The notes beneath the pieces are model-generated. The model saw only the letters and a program-made list of their open reading frames with translations. It was not told the origin of the DNA and did not search any database. Made by a program: the position numbers and the translations under genes. A stretch of DNA of 64,000 nt from a virus, in IMG/VR virus record IMGVR_UViG_3300020463_000008, positions 1 through 64,000 of that record, one strand, 5' to 3'. This document shows positions 57,210-64,000 of this stretch, one piece after another. Numbering within the stretch: position 1 is the first letter of the stretch; the number at the start of each line of letters is the position of its first letter.

Positions 57210-58510
57210 TAAAAGAAATCTGCTAGAGAGGAAGATTGACTGTCAGGGTGGTATTGAGAAACCACATCACTTCCTAGTTTACTTTCAAGAAAGTCATACC
57301 ATTCTTTCTCATCCCACATCCCAGGACTAATACCATTCCAAAGTTTTCTTTGTAGAGGATGTTCTTTATTAGTTCTACGAGCAATAACATAATCTTCACG
57401 AGCTCGTTCATAATCCCAGCTTCCTAGTTCTAACATCTTCTCTCTGAAATAACATACGAAAGATATTCGTTCAGCACTTTCATCTTCCATAACCATTGGT
57501 GTATTACCATGTATTCCTTCATGATTATTAATTAATAACAAATCTCCAGGACGAATATTAATAGCAACTTTATATTCAGGAAGTATTAGATACCCACCAG
57601 AATATTTACCATTATTTGATACGACTGTAAGATTAGAGAATCCTTCATGTAAATCACCAAAGTCTCGATGATAAGCTGTTCTGAAAGTTTTATTAACAGT
57701 AGCAGTAGTAAATGGTGTCCCAGGAATAATAAACTTTGAATCTAGTTTATCACATGCTTCCATTTGTTTACCATACCTGACTGGCAATAGTTCTTCAAAT
57801 CCTTTAGATAATTGTTGTAAGAAAGGGAATCCTTGTTTAAACTTCTCAGGATTATCTCTAGTGAAAGTTGTAGGACGACCAAAAGGAATACGAGGATATC
57901 TATCAAAGAATCCTGCGATACCTGAGAAAACTGAATTAGCATAAGAAGTTGTAGATGTTAATTTATCATTTACTCTTGTTGCTTCTGTAATCATTTCATC
58001 TCTAGGCAATACTCTTACTTCCTCAACCCAGTTTTCAAATACGAAATCTTCTTCAGCTACTTTCTGTGCCAACCAGACTTTACCACGACTGTCATCGGCA
58101 ATCTTTTCTCTACCTTTATATTCTTGTCGTATAGCTTCTACAGGATCCGAGCCATCAAGTGTAGCTGATGGTGACATAAAATATTGTAGTAAAGCATTAT
58201 GATAATTAGTGACCCAATCTCTAGTTCCTAGAGCAACTGTTTTTTCACTACCTGCTGCGAGACCACGATTCTCAGTGGCACCTGCTGCTTCACGCAAACC
58301 ATTATATGCTTCATCTTGTTGTTCTTGTGTAAACCAATTTTTTCTAAACTTAAATATAATATTGGCTTCAGAGTTTTCTTCACCCATAGGAGTGGGTGCA
58401 TAAAAGTCGCAATCCCAATCACACAATAATTCATAATCATTTTCGTCCCCAAATAATCCTAGCTTGTCTTCACAATCAAATTTCTTTGGTGCTGTTATTA
58501 CTTTTGTCAT
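57209..58510 (-). CDS. TET/JBP-type DNA base dioxygenase
   Basis: The 433-aa protein has, in residues about 265-360, the TET/JBP core: VNKTFRTAYHRDFGDLHEGF (His281, Asp283), YSGGYLILPEYKVAINIRPG, DLLLINNHEGIHGNT (His334) and AERISFVCYFRE (Arg348). These bind iron and 2-oxoglutarate. Known phage members oxidise 5-methylpyrimidines in DNA. The N-terminal 260 residues are a phage-specific extension. The C-terminus ends SSSLADFF, like the SLEDFF end of the phage DNA polymerase and T4-type sliding-clamp-binding tails, so it may ride on the clamp. It overlaps the helicase gene by 4 bp. Confidence 0.88.
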   Translation of the reverse strand: MTKVITAPKKFDCEDKLGLFGDENDYELLCDWDCDFYAPTPMGEENSEANIIFKFRKNWFTQEQQDEAYNGLREAAGATENRGLAAGSEKTVALGTRDWVTNYHNALLQYFMSPSATLDGSDPVEAIRQEYKGREKIADDSRGKVWLAQKVAEEDFVFENWVEEVRVLPRDEMITEATRVNDKLTSTTSYANSVFSGIAGFFDRYPRIPFGRPTTFTRDNPEKFKQGFPFLQQLSKGFEELLPVRYGKQMEACDKLDSKFIIPGTPFTTATVNKTFRTAYHRDFGDLHEGFSNLTVVSNNGKYSGGYLILPEYKVAINIRPGDLLLINNHEGIHGNTPMVMEDESAERISFVCYFREKMLELGSWDYERAREDYVIARRTNKEHPLQRKLWNGISPGMWDEKEWYDFLESKLGSDVVSQYHPDSQSSSLADFF

Positions 58511-59898
58511 ACTTTGAACCCTTCTAAATTCATTCTTTCACCAGCTTCACTTTTGTCGAAAACAGCTCCGACATCTTTTTCTTCTTGCCCTGCGTCCATT
58601 ATATTAGTTTGTGCTGATGACTCTACATTATATAATCGCATCTTATTCTTATCAACTCCGACCACGAATCTTTTATAATAGTTTGGATCAGAATATCTAT
58701 TCTTAAGTTGCTTAATCATCCATTGTCCCATATTGTCTAGTTCTTCACTAGCAATAATTGCGAACATTAAGTCAGCAGTTGCTGGTAAACCAAAAGACTC
58801 CGAAGTATCTTCAAGACCAACATCTGTATTATTATAACCACCTCTTGTCGTTTGAGTAGCTGATACGAGAGGACAATTATATTCAACTGCCAGTCCTCTA
58901 AGTTCTTCGGCAATAGATTTAATGTAAGAATATGTATTTACATTAGATCCCATCTTTAATCTTTGTGAAGCACAGATATTCAAATAGTCAATGAATATAA
59001 TATCTGGCTTGAAACCTTTTTTCATTTTTAGTTCTTCAAGTAATGCTCTGAAGTGACCAGCATGAGCAGACCCTGTAGGATATTCTTTTACAATTAATTT
59101 ACCTTTGTTTGTATCTTTAATTTTATTAATTCTTTTACTGAAGATCCCATGGTCAATAACTTTAATTTCATCCATACCCAAGTTCAATAAGTTTGCGTCA
59201 ATCCTTTCAGATATTTTTTCTTCAGCCATCTCCATAGTAATATAAAGAACATTCATACCCTCAGCCAAAACTGATGAAGCATGATGACACATAAACAAAG
59301 ATTTACCAACACCTGTACCAGCCATAGCAATGTTAAGAGTTTTTTTACTCAAGCCACCTCTAGTAATAGTATTCAATAAATCAATATCAAACTTAATCTT
59401 CTCTTCAACTTTATGATAAAATTCAAACCTGTCGTCAGCATCTTCTAGATAATCATGACCAACAGAATTATCAAAACAAACACCCAAAGCATCCTGCATC
59501 ATTTTAGGAATAGCATCTTTGGTATGTACTTTATCTCTACCATCAATAATCTTAATAGCATCCATAACAGTATTATATACTGCTCTTTCCTTACACCATT
59601 CTTCAGTCTTATCATATAACCAAGTTTCATTTACTGGATTATTTTCTTTTAATTCTGAAACTTTATCTTGAATAGATTTATGGTCGTTTTCAAATAAGTC
59701 TTTACGATTAAAGACCTCGTTGGCAATCATGTCTGGATTAGGAACATTATTATATGTAAGGAATAATTTTGTATATTCCTCAAACAATATTCTTTCATTG
59801 CGTTCTTCAAAGTATTCAGGCTTGATGAATGGAATCACCTTGCGTGAGAACTCGTCATTATGTAATAGATTATTTAAGATAGTTTCTTCAATACGCAT
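58507..59898 (-). CDS. 41: Replicative DnaB-type helicase (T4 gp41 role), leaderless start
   Basis: The 463-aa protein has NIAMAGTGVGKSLFMCHHAS (Walker A), then LYITMEMAEEKISERIDANL, PDIIFIDYLNICAS (Walker B) and PLVSATQTTRGG (motif H3/H4), all DnaB-like. It unwinds the fork on the lagging strand with the primase at 36446. The ATG at 59896-59898 has no Shine-Dalgarno and lies 7 nt after the -10 of P10. Residues 1-150 are the helical N-domain. Confidence 0.95.
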   Translation of the reverse strand: MRIEETILNNLLHNDEFSRKVIPFIKPEYFEERNERILFEEYTKLFLTYNNVPNPDMIANEVFNRKDLFENDHKSIQDKVSELKENNPVNETWLYDKTEEWCKERAVYNTVMDAIKIIDGRDKVHTKDAIPKMMQDALGVCFDNSVGHDYLEDADDRFEFYHKVEEKIKFDIDLLNTITRGGLSKKTLNIAMAGTGVGKSLFMCHHASSVLAEGMNVLYITMEMAEEKISERIDANLLNLGMDEIKVIDHGIFSKRINKIKDTNKGKLIVKEYPTGSAHAGHFRALLEELKMKKGFKPDIIFIDYLNICASQRLKMGSNVNTYSYIKSIAEELRGLAVEYNCPLVSATQTTRGGYNNTDVGLEDTSESFGLPATADLMFAIIASEELDNMGQWMIKQLKNRYSDPNYYKRFVVGVDKNKMRLYNVESSAQTNIMDAGQEEKDVGAVFDKSEAGERMNLEGFKV

Positions 59899-59905
59899 AA
59901 TTTAT

Positions 59906-59934
59906 ATTCTATCTGAAAAAAAGTTAAAAGTCAA
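59906..59934 (-). promoter_or_regulatory. Sigma70-like promoter (P10), leaderless type
   Basis: The -35 TTGACT (59929-59934) and the -10 TAGAAT (59906-59911) have a 17-bp spacer TTTAACTTTTTTTCAGA. The helicase ATG follows 7 nt after the -10. It would transcribe helicase, TET, FkbM and the 394-aa gene. Confidence 0.83.
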
Positions 59935-60476
59935 GAATCGTCCTGTATCGGCTCAATCTCATCTTGCATTTGTTTGGAATATGTATAGGTCTCTGGCTCA
60001 ACTGCTTTGATTGCTTCTTTCATTTCATCTTCGCCACCTCTGAAAAGAACTTGCTTCTCAGCCATTTGTTCTTTTATCATAGCCATTAAAAAGTCACCAA
60101 GTATTTTTTCAACTTCAACCTTTGGTACTGTCCTATATTTATCTGGACCCTCGATCTCATAATTGTAATCAAGTTTAATAGTTTCATCCTCAGTGGGTTG
60201 AAATGCTACTTTACCAAAGGAAACAATCTTATCCTGTAAAATACCCTCTGTGATTTTAAGTTTCATAAACCCTTGTTCGTTGGTTTCTTCTAAGACTTCG
60301 TGGGGTAATTGTTCCTGAGCAGTTGCTCGCAACTTGTCAGTATGATAATTTTTAGTTTCCCATTCTTCTTTTGCTTTTAGATAATCCTCTTCCGAGACAT
60401 AATCATTAGCAGAATGAATAGGTAGATATTCCTTGGGGTTATTCCCCTGAATTATCTCGCTCAACTTCTTTTTCAT
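59931..60476 (-). CDS. Hypothetical protein in the replication block, 181 aa
   Basis: An acidic, soluble protein lying between uvsX and helicase genes, overlapping uvsX by 38 bp. Its middle part is beta-rich ([20 protein letters not shown]), while the ends are helical. Position matches replication accessory proteins in T4-like phages, but no motif identifies it. Confidence 0.7.
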   Translation of the reverse strand: MKKKLSEIIQGNNPKEYLPIHSANDYVSEEDYLKAKEEWETKNYHTDKLRATAQEQLPHEVLEETNEQGFMKLKITEGILQDKIVSFGKVAFQPTEDETIKLDYNYEIEGPDKYRTVPKVEVEKILGDFLMAMIKEQMAEKQVLFRGGEDEMKEAIKAVEPETYTYSKQMQDEIEPIQDDS

Positions 60477-61500
60477 CTATTTCCTCTAATGTAGATCCAC
60501 CATACATAAATTTAGTTTTTGTAAAGGCATCTATTTGTTTAAGAACATCTTCAGTAAAATACTTTTCAGGATCGTTGGCGATATGCTTACCGAAAACTTT
60601 TTTTCCATCAACAGTAATCCTACCACCAGCAGCATCCCAGATACCTGCTTCAACTGCAAGATCTGTTAGTCCATGATAACGAGAAAGTCCTTTCTCAAAG
60701 TTAAGTTTGCATTCTACTTTAGAATTCTCTTTAGTGAATCTAGATTTTTGTGTAGTACATCTAATAATATTTCCGACAACTTCTGTACCATCTTTATCTT
60801 TACTCTTACCCAAGAACACGATTGTAGATGCAGCATACTTTAAGCCACCTCCACCACCCATGTCTTTCATAGGAACATAAGATCCGATAACATCGTAAGT
60901 ATGATTTGTCACAATCATTGGTACATCAAGCTGTGCTAGTTTTAGACTCAATACTCTGAAAGCACCTCTAACTAATTGTGCTCTCGTCATATCACGAGTA
61001 TCTTTGCCCTCTGCCACATCTGCTACTTCTTTGGTGGTTGAAAGCATACCAAGTGAGTCCAAACAAAATAGGATTGGCTTCCTAGCTGGTTCTGGTACAT
61101 TTTTATGGTTTTCAAGTATTCGCACAGCTTGAGTACGAAACTCCTGAATAGTAGTGACAGGAACAATCACGAACCTGTTAGAATCAATATCTCTATCTTC
61201 GAGGATCTGCTTAGTAAGAGCACCCTCTGTTTCAAAATATATAACACCTGCTTCTTTATCCATGTCTAGAAAGTTTTTAGCAACTCCTAGAGCAAAGAAT
61301 GTTTTTCCTGTAGAACTTTCACCAGCAAGGGCAGTGACCTTGTTTCCTGGGAGTCCACCATATATAGATCCACTTAATAAAGCATTAAATGCGTAAGACC
61401 CTGTGTCAACAAAGTGAACATCAGAGTCTAAAGCATTTTCCGCAAGTCCTGCGTACTCATTATCAAGATTATCTATAAGGTCGTTTAAATAACCAACCAT
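60439..61500 (-). CDS. uvsX: RecA-like recombinase UvsX
   Basis: The 353-aa protein has [20 protein letters not shown] (Walker A), [13 protein letters not shown] (Walker B) and the loops [14 protein letters not shown]. It forms filaments on single-stranded DNA and drives strand exchange in phage recombination and recombination-dependent replication. Length is near T4 UvsX (about 391 aa). Confidence 0.94.
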   Translation of the reverse strand: MVGYLNDLIDNLDNEYAGLAENALDSDVHFVDTGSYAFNALLSGSIYGGLPGNKVTALAGESSTGKTFFALGVAKNFLDMDKEAGVIYFETEGALTKQILEDRDIDSNRFVIVPVTTIQEFRTQAVRILENHKNVPEPARKPILFCLDSLGMLSTTKEVADVAEGKDTRDMTRAQLVRGAFRVLSLKLAQLDVPMIVTNHTYDVIGSYVPMKDMGGGGGLKYAASTIVFLGKSKDKDGTEVVGNIIRCTTQKSRFTKENSKVECKLNFEKGLSRYHGLTDLAVEAGIWDAAGGRITVDGKKVFGKHIANDPEKYFTEDVLKQIDAFTKTKFMYGGSTLEEIDEKEVERDNSGE

Positions 61501-61519
61501 ATATTATTCTCCTATTAAA

Positions 61520-62086
61520 TTAAACTTCATTCTTAGTCGGCTCAACAATAACTGGCTCTAATTTATTCATTTGAATATTAGGTGCCAATCTATTTTTGTT
61601 TTCCGACCATTTCAATCCAACATATACTCTATACAAACCATCGGCTGTAATGAATACATCTTTATTCCATTCTTCGTATCCTGGAAGAGAAGTTGGTGAA
61701 ATAATATTATTTGTTTGAGAGGTAGATCTTTCAATCATTAGATCCTCTCCTTCACCAGATCCTTCTTCTTTATATATAGATTCATTTTGAGTGATTCTAC
61801 CATTTACTTGGTCAGCTAAATCCGACTTCGCAATAGTAGTAGCTTTATCTAGAGCAAACTGTAAGTCATAAGATACAGAAGAACCAACACCATAAATGTA
61901 TTCGTTAGCATCCCTGTTTCTAATTATGCCTTTTTTAACATCGTGGTCTAAGTACCAAGTCGGCACTTTATTTAGAACACCATCTCTATTAGCTTCTTGA
62001 GTTATCTTAGTTGTCGAACACGCACTCACAAATAAAGCGAGCATTCCAACTAAGATTATTGTTTTAAAATTTTGAAACGATGACAT
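61520..62086 (-). CDS. LPP20-like lipoprotein
   Basis: A lipoprotein signal with lipobox FVSAC (Cys about residue 23) precedes the LPP20 fold: VPTWYLDHDVKKGIIRNRDA, YIYGVGSSVSYDLQFALDKA and TTIAKSDLADQVNGRI. LPP20-like outer-membrane lipoproteins have structural roles at the cell surface. AAGGAGG precedes the ATG. Its link to the neighbouring replication genes is unclear; another CsgG-associated surface function is possible. Confidence 0.8.
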   Translation of the reverse strand: MSSFQNFKTIILVGMLALFVSACSTTKITQEANRDGVLNKVPTWYLDHDVKKGIIRNRDANEYIYGVGSSVSYDLQFALDKATTIAKSDLADQVNGRITQNESIYKEEGSGEGEDLMIERSTSQTNNIISPTSLPGYEEWNKDVFITADGLYRVYVGLKWSENKNRLAPNIQMNKLEPVIVEPTKNEV

Positions 62087-62183
62087 GGTAAACCTCCTTC
62101 ACGATTTCAATTATGTTATTAGCAATATCAGGATAAAAATAAGTGAGAGCAATCCCGATACTGATTCCAATAATATATTTCAT
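62064..62183 (-). CDS. Small membrane protein, 39 aa
   Basis: The ORF encodes a hydrophobic N-terminus (MKYIIGISIGIALTYFYPDI) and an amphipathic tail. TAGGAGATAATT lies upstream. It overlaps the LPP20 gene start by 23 bp, so it may be co-translated. Function is unknown. Confidence 0.6.
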   Translation of the reverse strand: MKYIIGISIGIALTYFYPDIANNIIEIVKEVYHVIVSKF

Positions 62184-62197
62184 TATATAATTATCTC

Positions 62198-62491
62198 CTA
62201 GTTCATTTCAGTAATTACTTTAACAAAAACAGAATACATCATCAGTTGTGCAGCTTCATATAGTAAGGCATCAGTTGCGTTAGCATCTGGGTCAAACTTT
62301 TGATGTCCCATTTTAGTCTCTTCCTTACAAGTAGTCGTCTGTATCTCAGATACGATAATACCATTCTGTACGATTTGAGTTGTCTCAGTTGTACAGTTTG
62401 GACCATATACCTTTGTCAGAGGAGCAGTGTAAGCTGGAGGAGAACACATAGTTATCCCCAGAAAGACCATTAATGTAATTACTTTATTCAT
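62198..62491 (-). CDS. Small secreted protein, 97 aa, leaderless start
   Basis: A signal peptide (about 1-22, ending AYTA) precedes two Cys (GPNCTTETTQ and TTTCKEETKM) that may form a disulfide, followed by a helical tail (DALLYEAAQLMMYSVFVKVI). The ATG lies 8 nt after the -10 of P11 with no Shine-Dalgarno. It heads a unit with a membrane protein and a lipoprotein. Function is unknown. Confidence 0.7.
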   Translation of the reverse strand: MNKVITLMVFLGITMCSPPAYTAPLTKVYGPNCTTETTQIVQNGIIVSEIQTTTCKEETKMGHQKFDPDANATDALLYEAAQLMMYSVFVKVITEMN

Positions 62492-62499
62492 TATCAGTA

Positions 62500-62528
62500 A
62501 TATTACTTGAAAAAAACTTAAAAGTAAA
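62500..62528 (-). promoter_or_regulatory. Sigma70-like promoter (P11), leaderless type
   Basis: The -35 TTTACT (62523-62528) and the -10 TAATAT (62500-62505) have a 17-bp spacer TTTAAGTTTTTTTCAAG. The ATG of the 97-aa gene lies 8 nt after the -10. Confidence 0.82.
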
Positions 62529-62548
62529 CCAGTGGTAAGTCATTGAAA

Positions 62549-64000
62549 TTAAAAGAAATCCTCCAAACTCGCTGTTTCTTTGACCTTCCAGCGAAGCGAT
62601 TGTACCAATATCTCTAGTGGATCGAGGAATACTTTCTCGAACATAAGGTCATAATCAGCATATTTATGTATATCAAACTCCTTAGGAATAACATCTAGAA
62701 AGGATATAACATTCTCCCTCATGGTATTTGGTTTCTTAAGATATACAAACTTAATCTTTTCACCCTCTTTTATCGTGTTATATCTGAGAGTAATATTCTT
62801 TTCTTTTAGATAATGATTATATAATAAAGCACCTCTAACATGAATAGGAGTTGCCTTGCGATATATCATTGAAGAATCTTTATATTGTTTCAAACCATTT
62901 ACAGATCTAGGAAAAGCAATATCTTCAACAGGAAGTCCATTGAAATGCGTTCTAGCTTTTTCAATAAAGGCATATAAATCAGATTGAGTTCCACGAAGAA
63001 CAGTTGGTAATACCTCTTTCAATAATTCACGAACAGCATGTGGTGTAGAAGATTTAATCATCTCTAGACCCATAATCTTCATCTTAGGTTTTTTATAAGA
63101 TACACCCTCAGAATTATATACTGAAAGAACATATCTTTTCTTGGCAGTCCATAAACCTTTATCAGCTAGAACTTCCCTTTCCATTACCATCTTGTTGGCA
63201 AAGGCATTCTGTCTTGTAGCAAGTTCAGCATATTGTTCATTTATATATGGCATAAATTTTTCATTACATATTGTGTCTAGGAACTTAATAGTTTTATTTA
63301 TGTCAGATTGTTTTTCTCCCATAACTTTATCTACAAGTTTTTCGAATGTCACATATATAGAATCTGTATCAACAGCTATAATATAATCTTCATCTTTCGT
63401 ACCTATTATCTTATTAAGATAATCATTCATTCTATCGTGAATCCAACGAATAGATAATTGACCAGAAGTAGTAATAGCTTCAGCCATCTTTAAATCAAAA
63501 TATCTAAAGTACTGGTTGCCGAGTGCACCATAAGCAGAGTTAAGAGCAATCTTCATTCCCATCTGATAATTGTTTTTACTTGAGATAACTTTTAATTGTC
63601 TAGGATCGTTTTCATCTTCATATAATTGTCGTGCTTGAAGCATTTCTTTTTTAGCAATCTTTCTTTGATTATAGAAGTCTTCCATAATAGATGGGAATAC
63701 ACCTCTAAAGTCTTTTCTATATTGAGAACCATTTGCAGCAACAGCATAATCAGATTCTTGAGCAGGATGTTTAAGATAATGGTCAACACCTTTCTCAACT
63801 GATTCTTGTTGTAGTGTTTCAGGGGAGATATTATATTGCATAATTAAATGCGGATATAGTGAGTTCAAGTCAAAGGAAGCGACCCATTTATGTAAACCAA
63901 CTATCGGATCTTTTACGAATGCTCCTTCAAATTTGGCAGATTTATCTTGGTTTGACTTTGGTGGTATTACGACATTTACTTTCATCAGATAATTGTGAAC
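62549..64000 (-). CDS. 43: Family B DNA polymerase (T4 gp43), 5' end outside the window
   Basis: The frame is open beyond the right edge (the codons before Met at 63985 read VHNYL), so this is the C-terminal part only, about 480 residues. Motif A is FDLNSLYPHLIM, motif B is KIALNSAYGALGNQYF and motif C is VDTDSIYV. The thumb region follows. The end, KETASLEDFF, fits the T4-type sliding-clamp-binding tail. The N-terminal exonuclease lies outside the window. Confidence 0.96.
   Translation of the reverse strand, partial: VHNYLMKVNVVIPPKSNQDKSAKFEGAFVKDPIVGLHKWVASFDLNSLYPHLIMQYNISPETLQQESVEKGVDHYLKHPAQESDYAVAANGSQYRKDFRGVFPSIMEDFYNQRKIAKKEMLQARQLYEDENDPRQLKVISSKNNYQMGMKIALNSAYGALGNQYFRYFDLKMAEAITTSGQLSIRWIHDRMNDYLNKIIGTKDEDYIIAVDTDSIYVTFEKLVDKVMGEKQSDINKTIKFLDTICNEKFMPYINEQYAELATRQNAFANKMVMEREVLADKGLWTAKKRYVLSVYNSEGVSYKKPKMKIMGLEMIKSSTPHAVRELLKEVLPTVLRGTQSDLYAFIEKARTHFNGLPVEDIAFPRSVNGLKQYKDSSMIYRKATPIHVRGALLYNHYLKEKNITLRYNTIKEGEKIKFVYLKKPNTMRENVISFLDVIPKEFDIHKYADYDLMFEKVFLDPLEILVQSLRWKVKETASLEDFF

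Noticed and set aside
1-64000. tRNA genes, CRISPR arrays, insertion sequences, attachment sites
   Set aside because: No cloverleaf with a T-loop GTTCGANTC pattern, no spaced direct repeats, no transposase or integrase frame was found by reading. A tRNAscan-SE run would settle the tRNA point.

Overview
The window is a 64 kb piece of an AT-rich, T4-like marine myovirus genome. Every convincing gene lies on the minus strand, so the genes are read from high to low coordinates. The evidence for a T4-like phage is direct: family B DNA polymerase (gp43), RecA-like UvsX, DnaB-type helicase (gp41), DnaG/TOPRIM primase (gp61), T4-type RNase H, class Ia ribonucleotide reductase with glutaredoxin, ThyX, T4-type lysozyme, PhoH and MazG. 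Many small proteins resemble families found in marine T4-like phages. Low GC, PhoH, MazG and the 2-oxoglutarate oxygenases fit a phage of a streamlined marine bacterium such as SAR11 or OM43. The host cannot be fixed from the sequence. Genes are packed, often with ATGA or TAATG overlaps. Both window ends cut a gene.

Layout from the right (upstream) end. 52-64 kb holds DNA polymerase, a lipoprotein and a small secreted protein, UvsX, helicase, a TET/JBP-type DNA-base dioxygenase, an FkbM-type methyltransferase, an unidentified 394-aa protein, myo-inositol-1-phosphate synthase, a HAD protein, a P-loop kinase and a zinc metalloprotease. 39-52 kb holds virion-associated or internal proteins: a 1379-aa nucleotidyltransferase-headed basic protein, a ligase-like protein, an acyl carrier protein (ACP) domain inside a 323-aa protein, and Ig-like and fibre-like proteins. 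37.5-38.5 kb holds a spanin pair with the outer spanin nested in the inner one. 27-37.5 kb holds primase, a MaoC-like dehydratase, nrdA, glutaredoxin, nrdB, several 2OG oxygenases and a GIY-YIG protein. 18-27.5 kb is a curli-type block (CsgF, CsgG, curlin-repeat proteins, FecR-domain protein) followed by IscU and a CHASE2 adenylate cyclase. 12.5-17.7 kb holds RNase H, a winged-helix protein, FabI, AcpS and a desaturase. 1-12 kb holds FabF, MazG, a ppGpp-hydrolase-like protein, cytochrome c, ThyX, alternative oxidase, PhoH, lysozyme, a nuclease, peroxiredoxin and a glucosaminidase.

How the genes work together. Nucleotide supply (NrdA/B, glutaredoxin, ThyX, HAD nucleotidase, MazG) feeds a T4-like replisome. 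FabF, FabI, a MaoC dehydratase, AcpS, an ACP domain and a desaturase amount to most of a fatty-acid elongation cycle, and inositol phosphate synthase may add a head-group precursor. Cytochrome c, alternative oxidase, peroxiredoxin and IscU point to control of host respiration and redox. CsgG and CsgF could let infected cells secrete phage-encoded curlin-like proteins.

Regulation. Twelve sigma70-like minus-strand promoters share TTTACTTTT (or TTGACTTTT), an exact 17-bp spacer and TAGAAT-like -10 boxes. In six of them the ATG sits 6-8 nt after the -10 box with no Shine-Dalgarno sequence, which predicts leaderless mRNAs, including those for helicase and primase. No tRNA, CRISPR array or insertion sequence was seen, and no intergenic gap exceeds about 300 bases.
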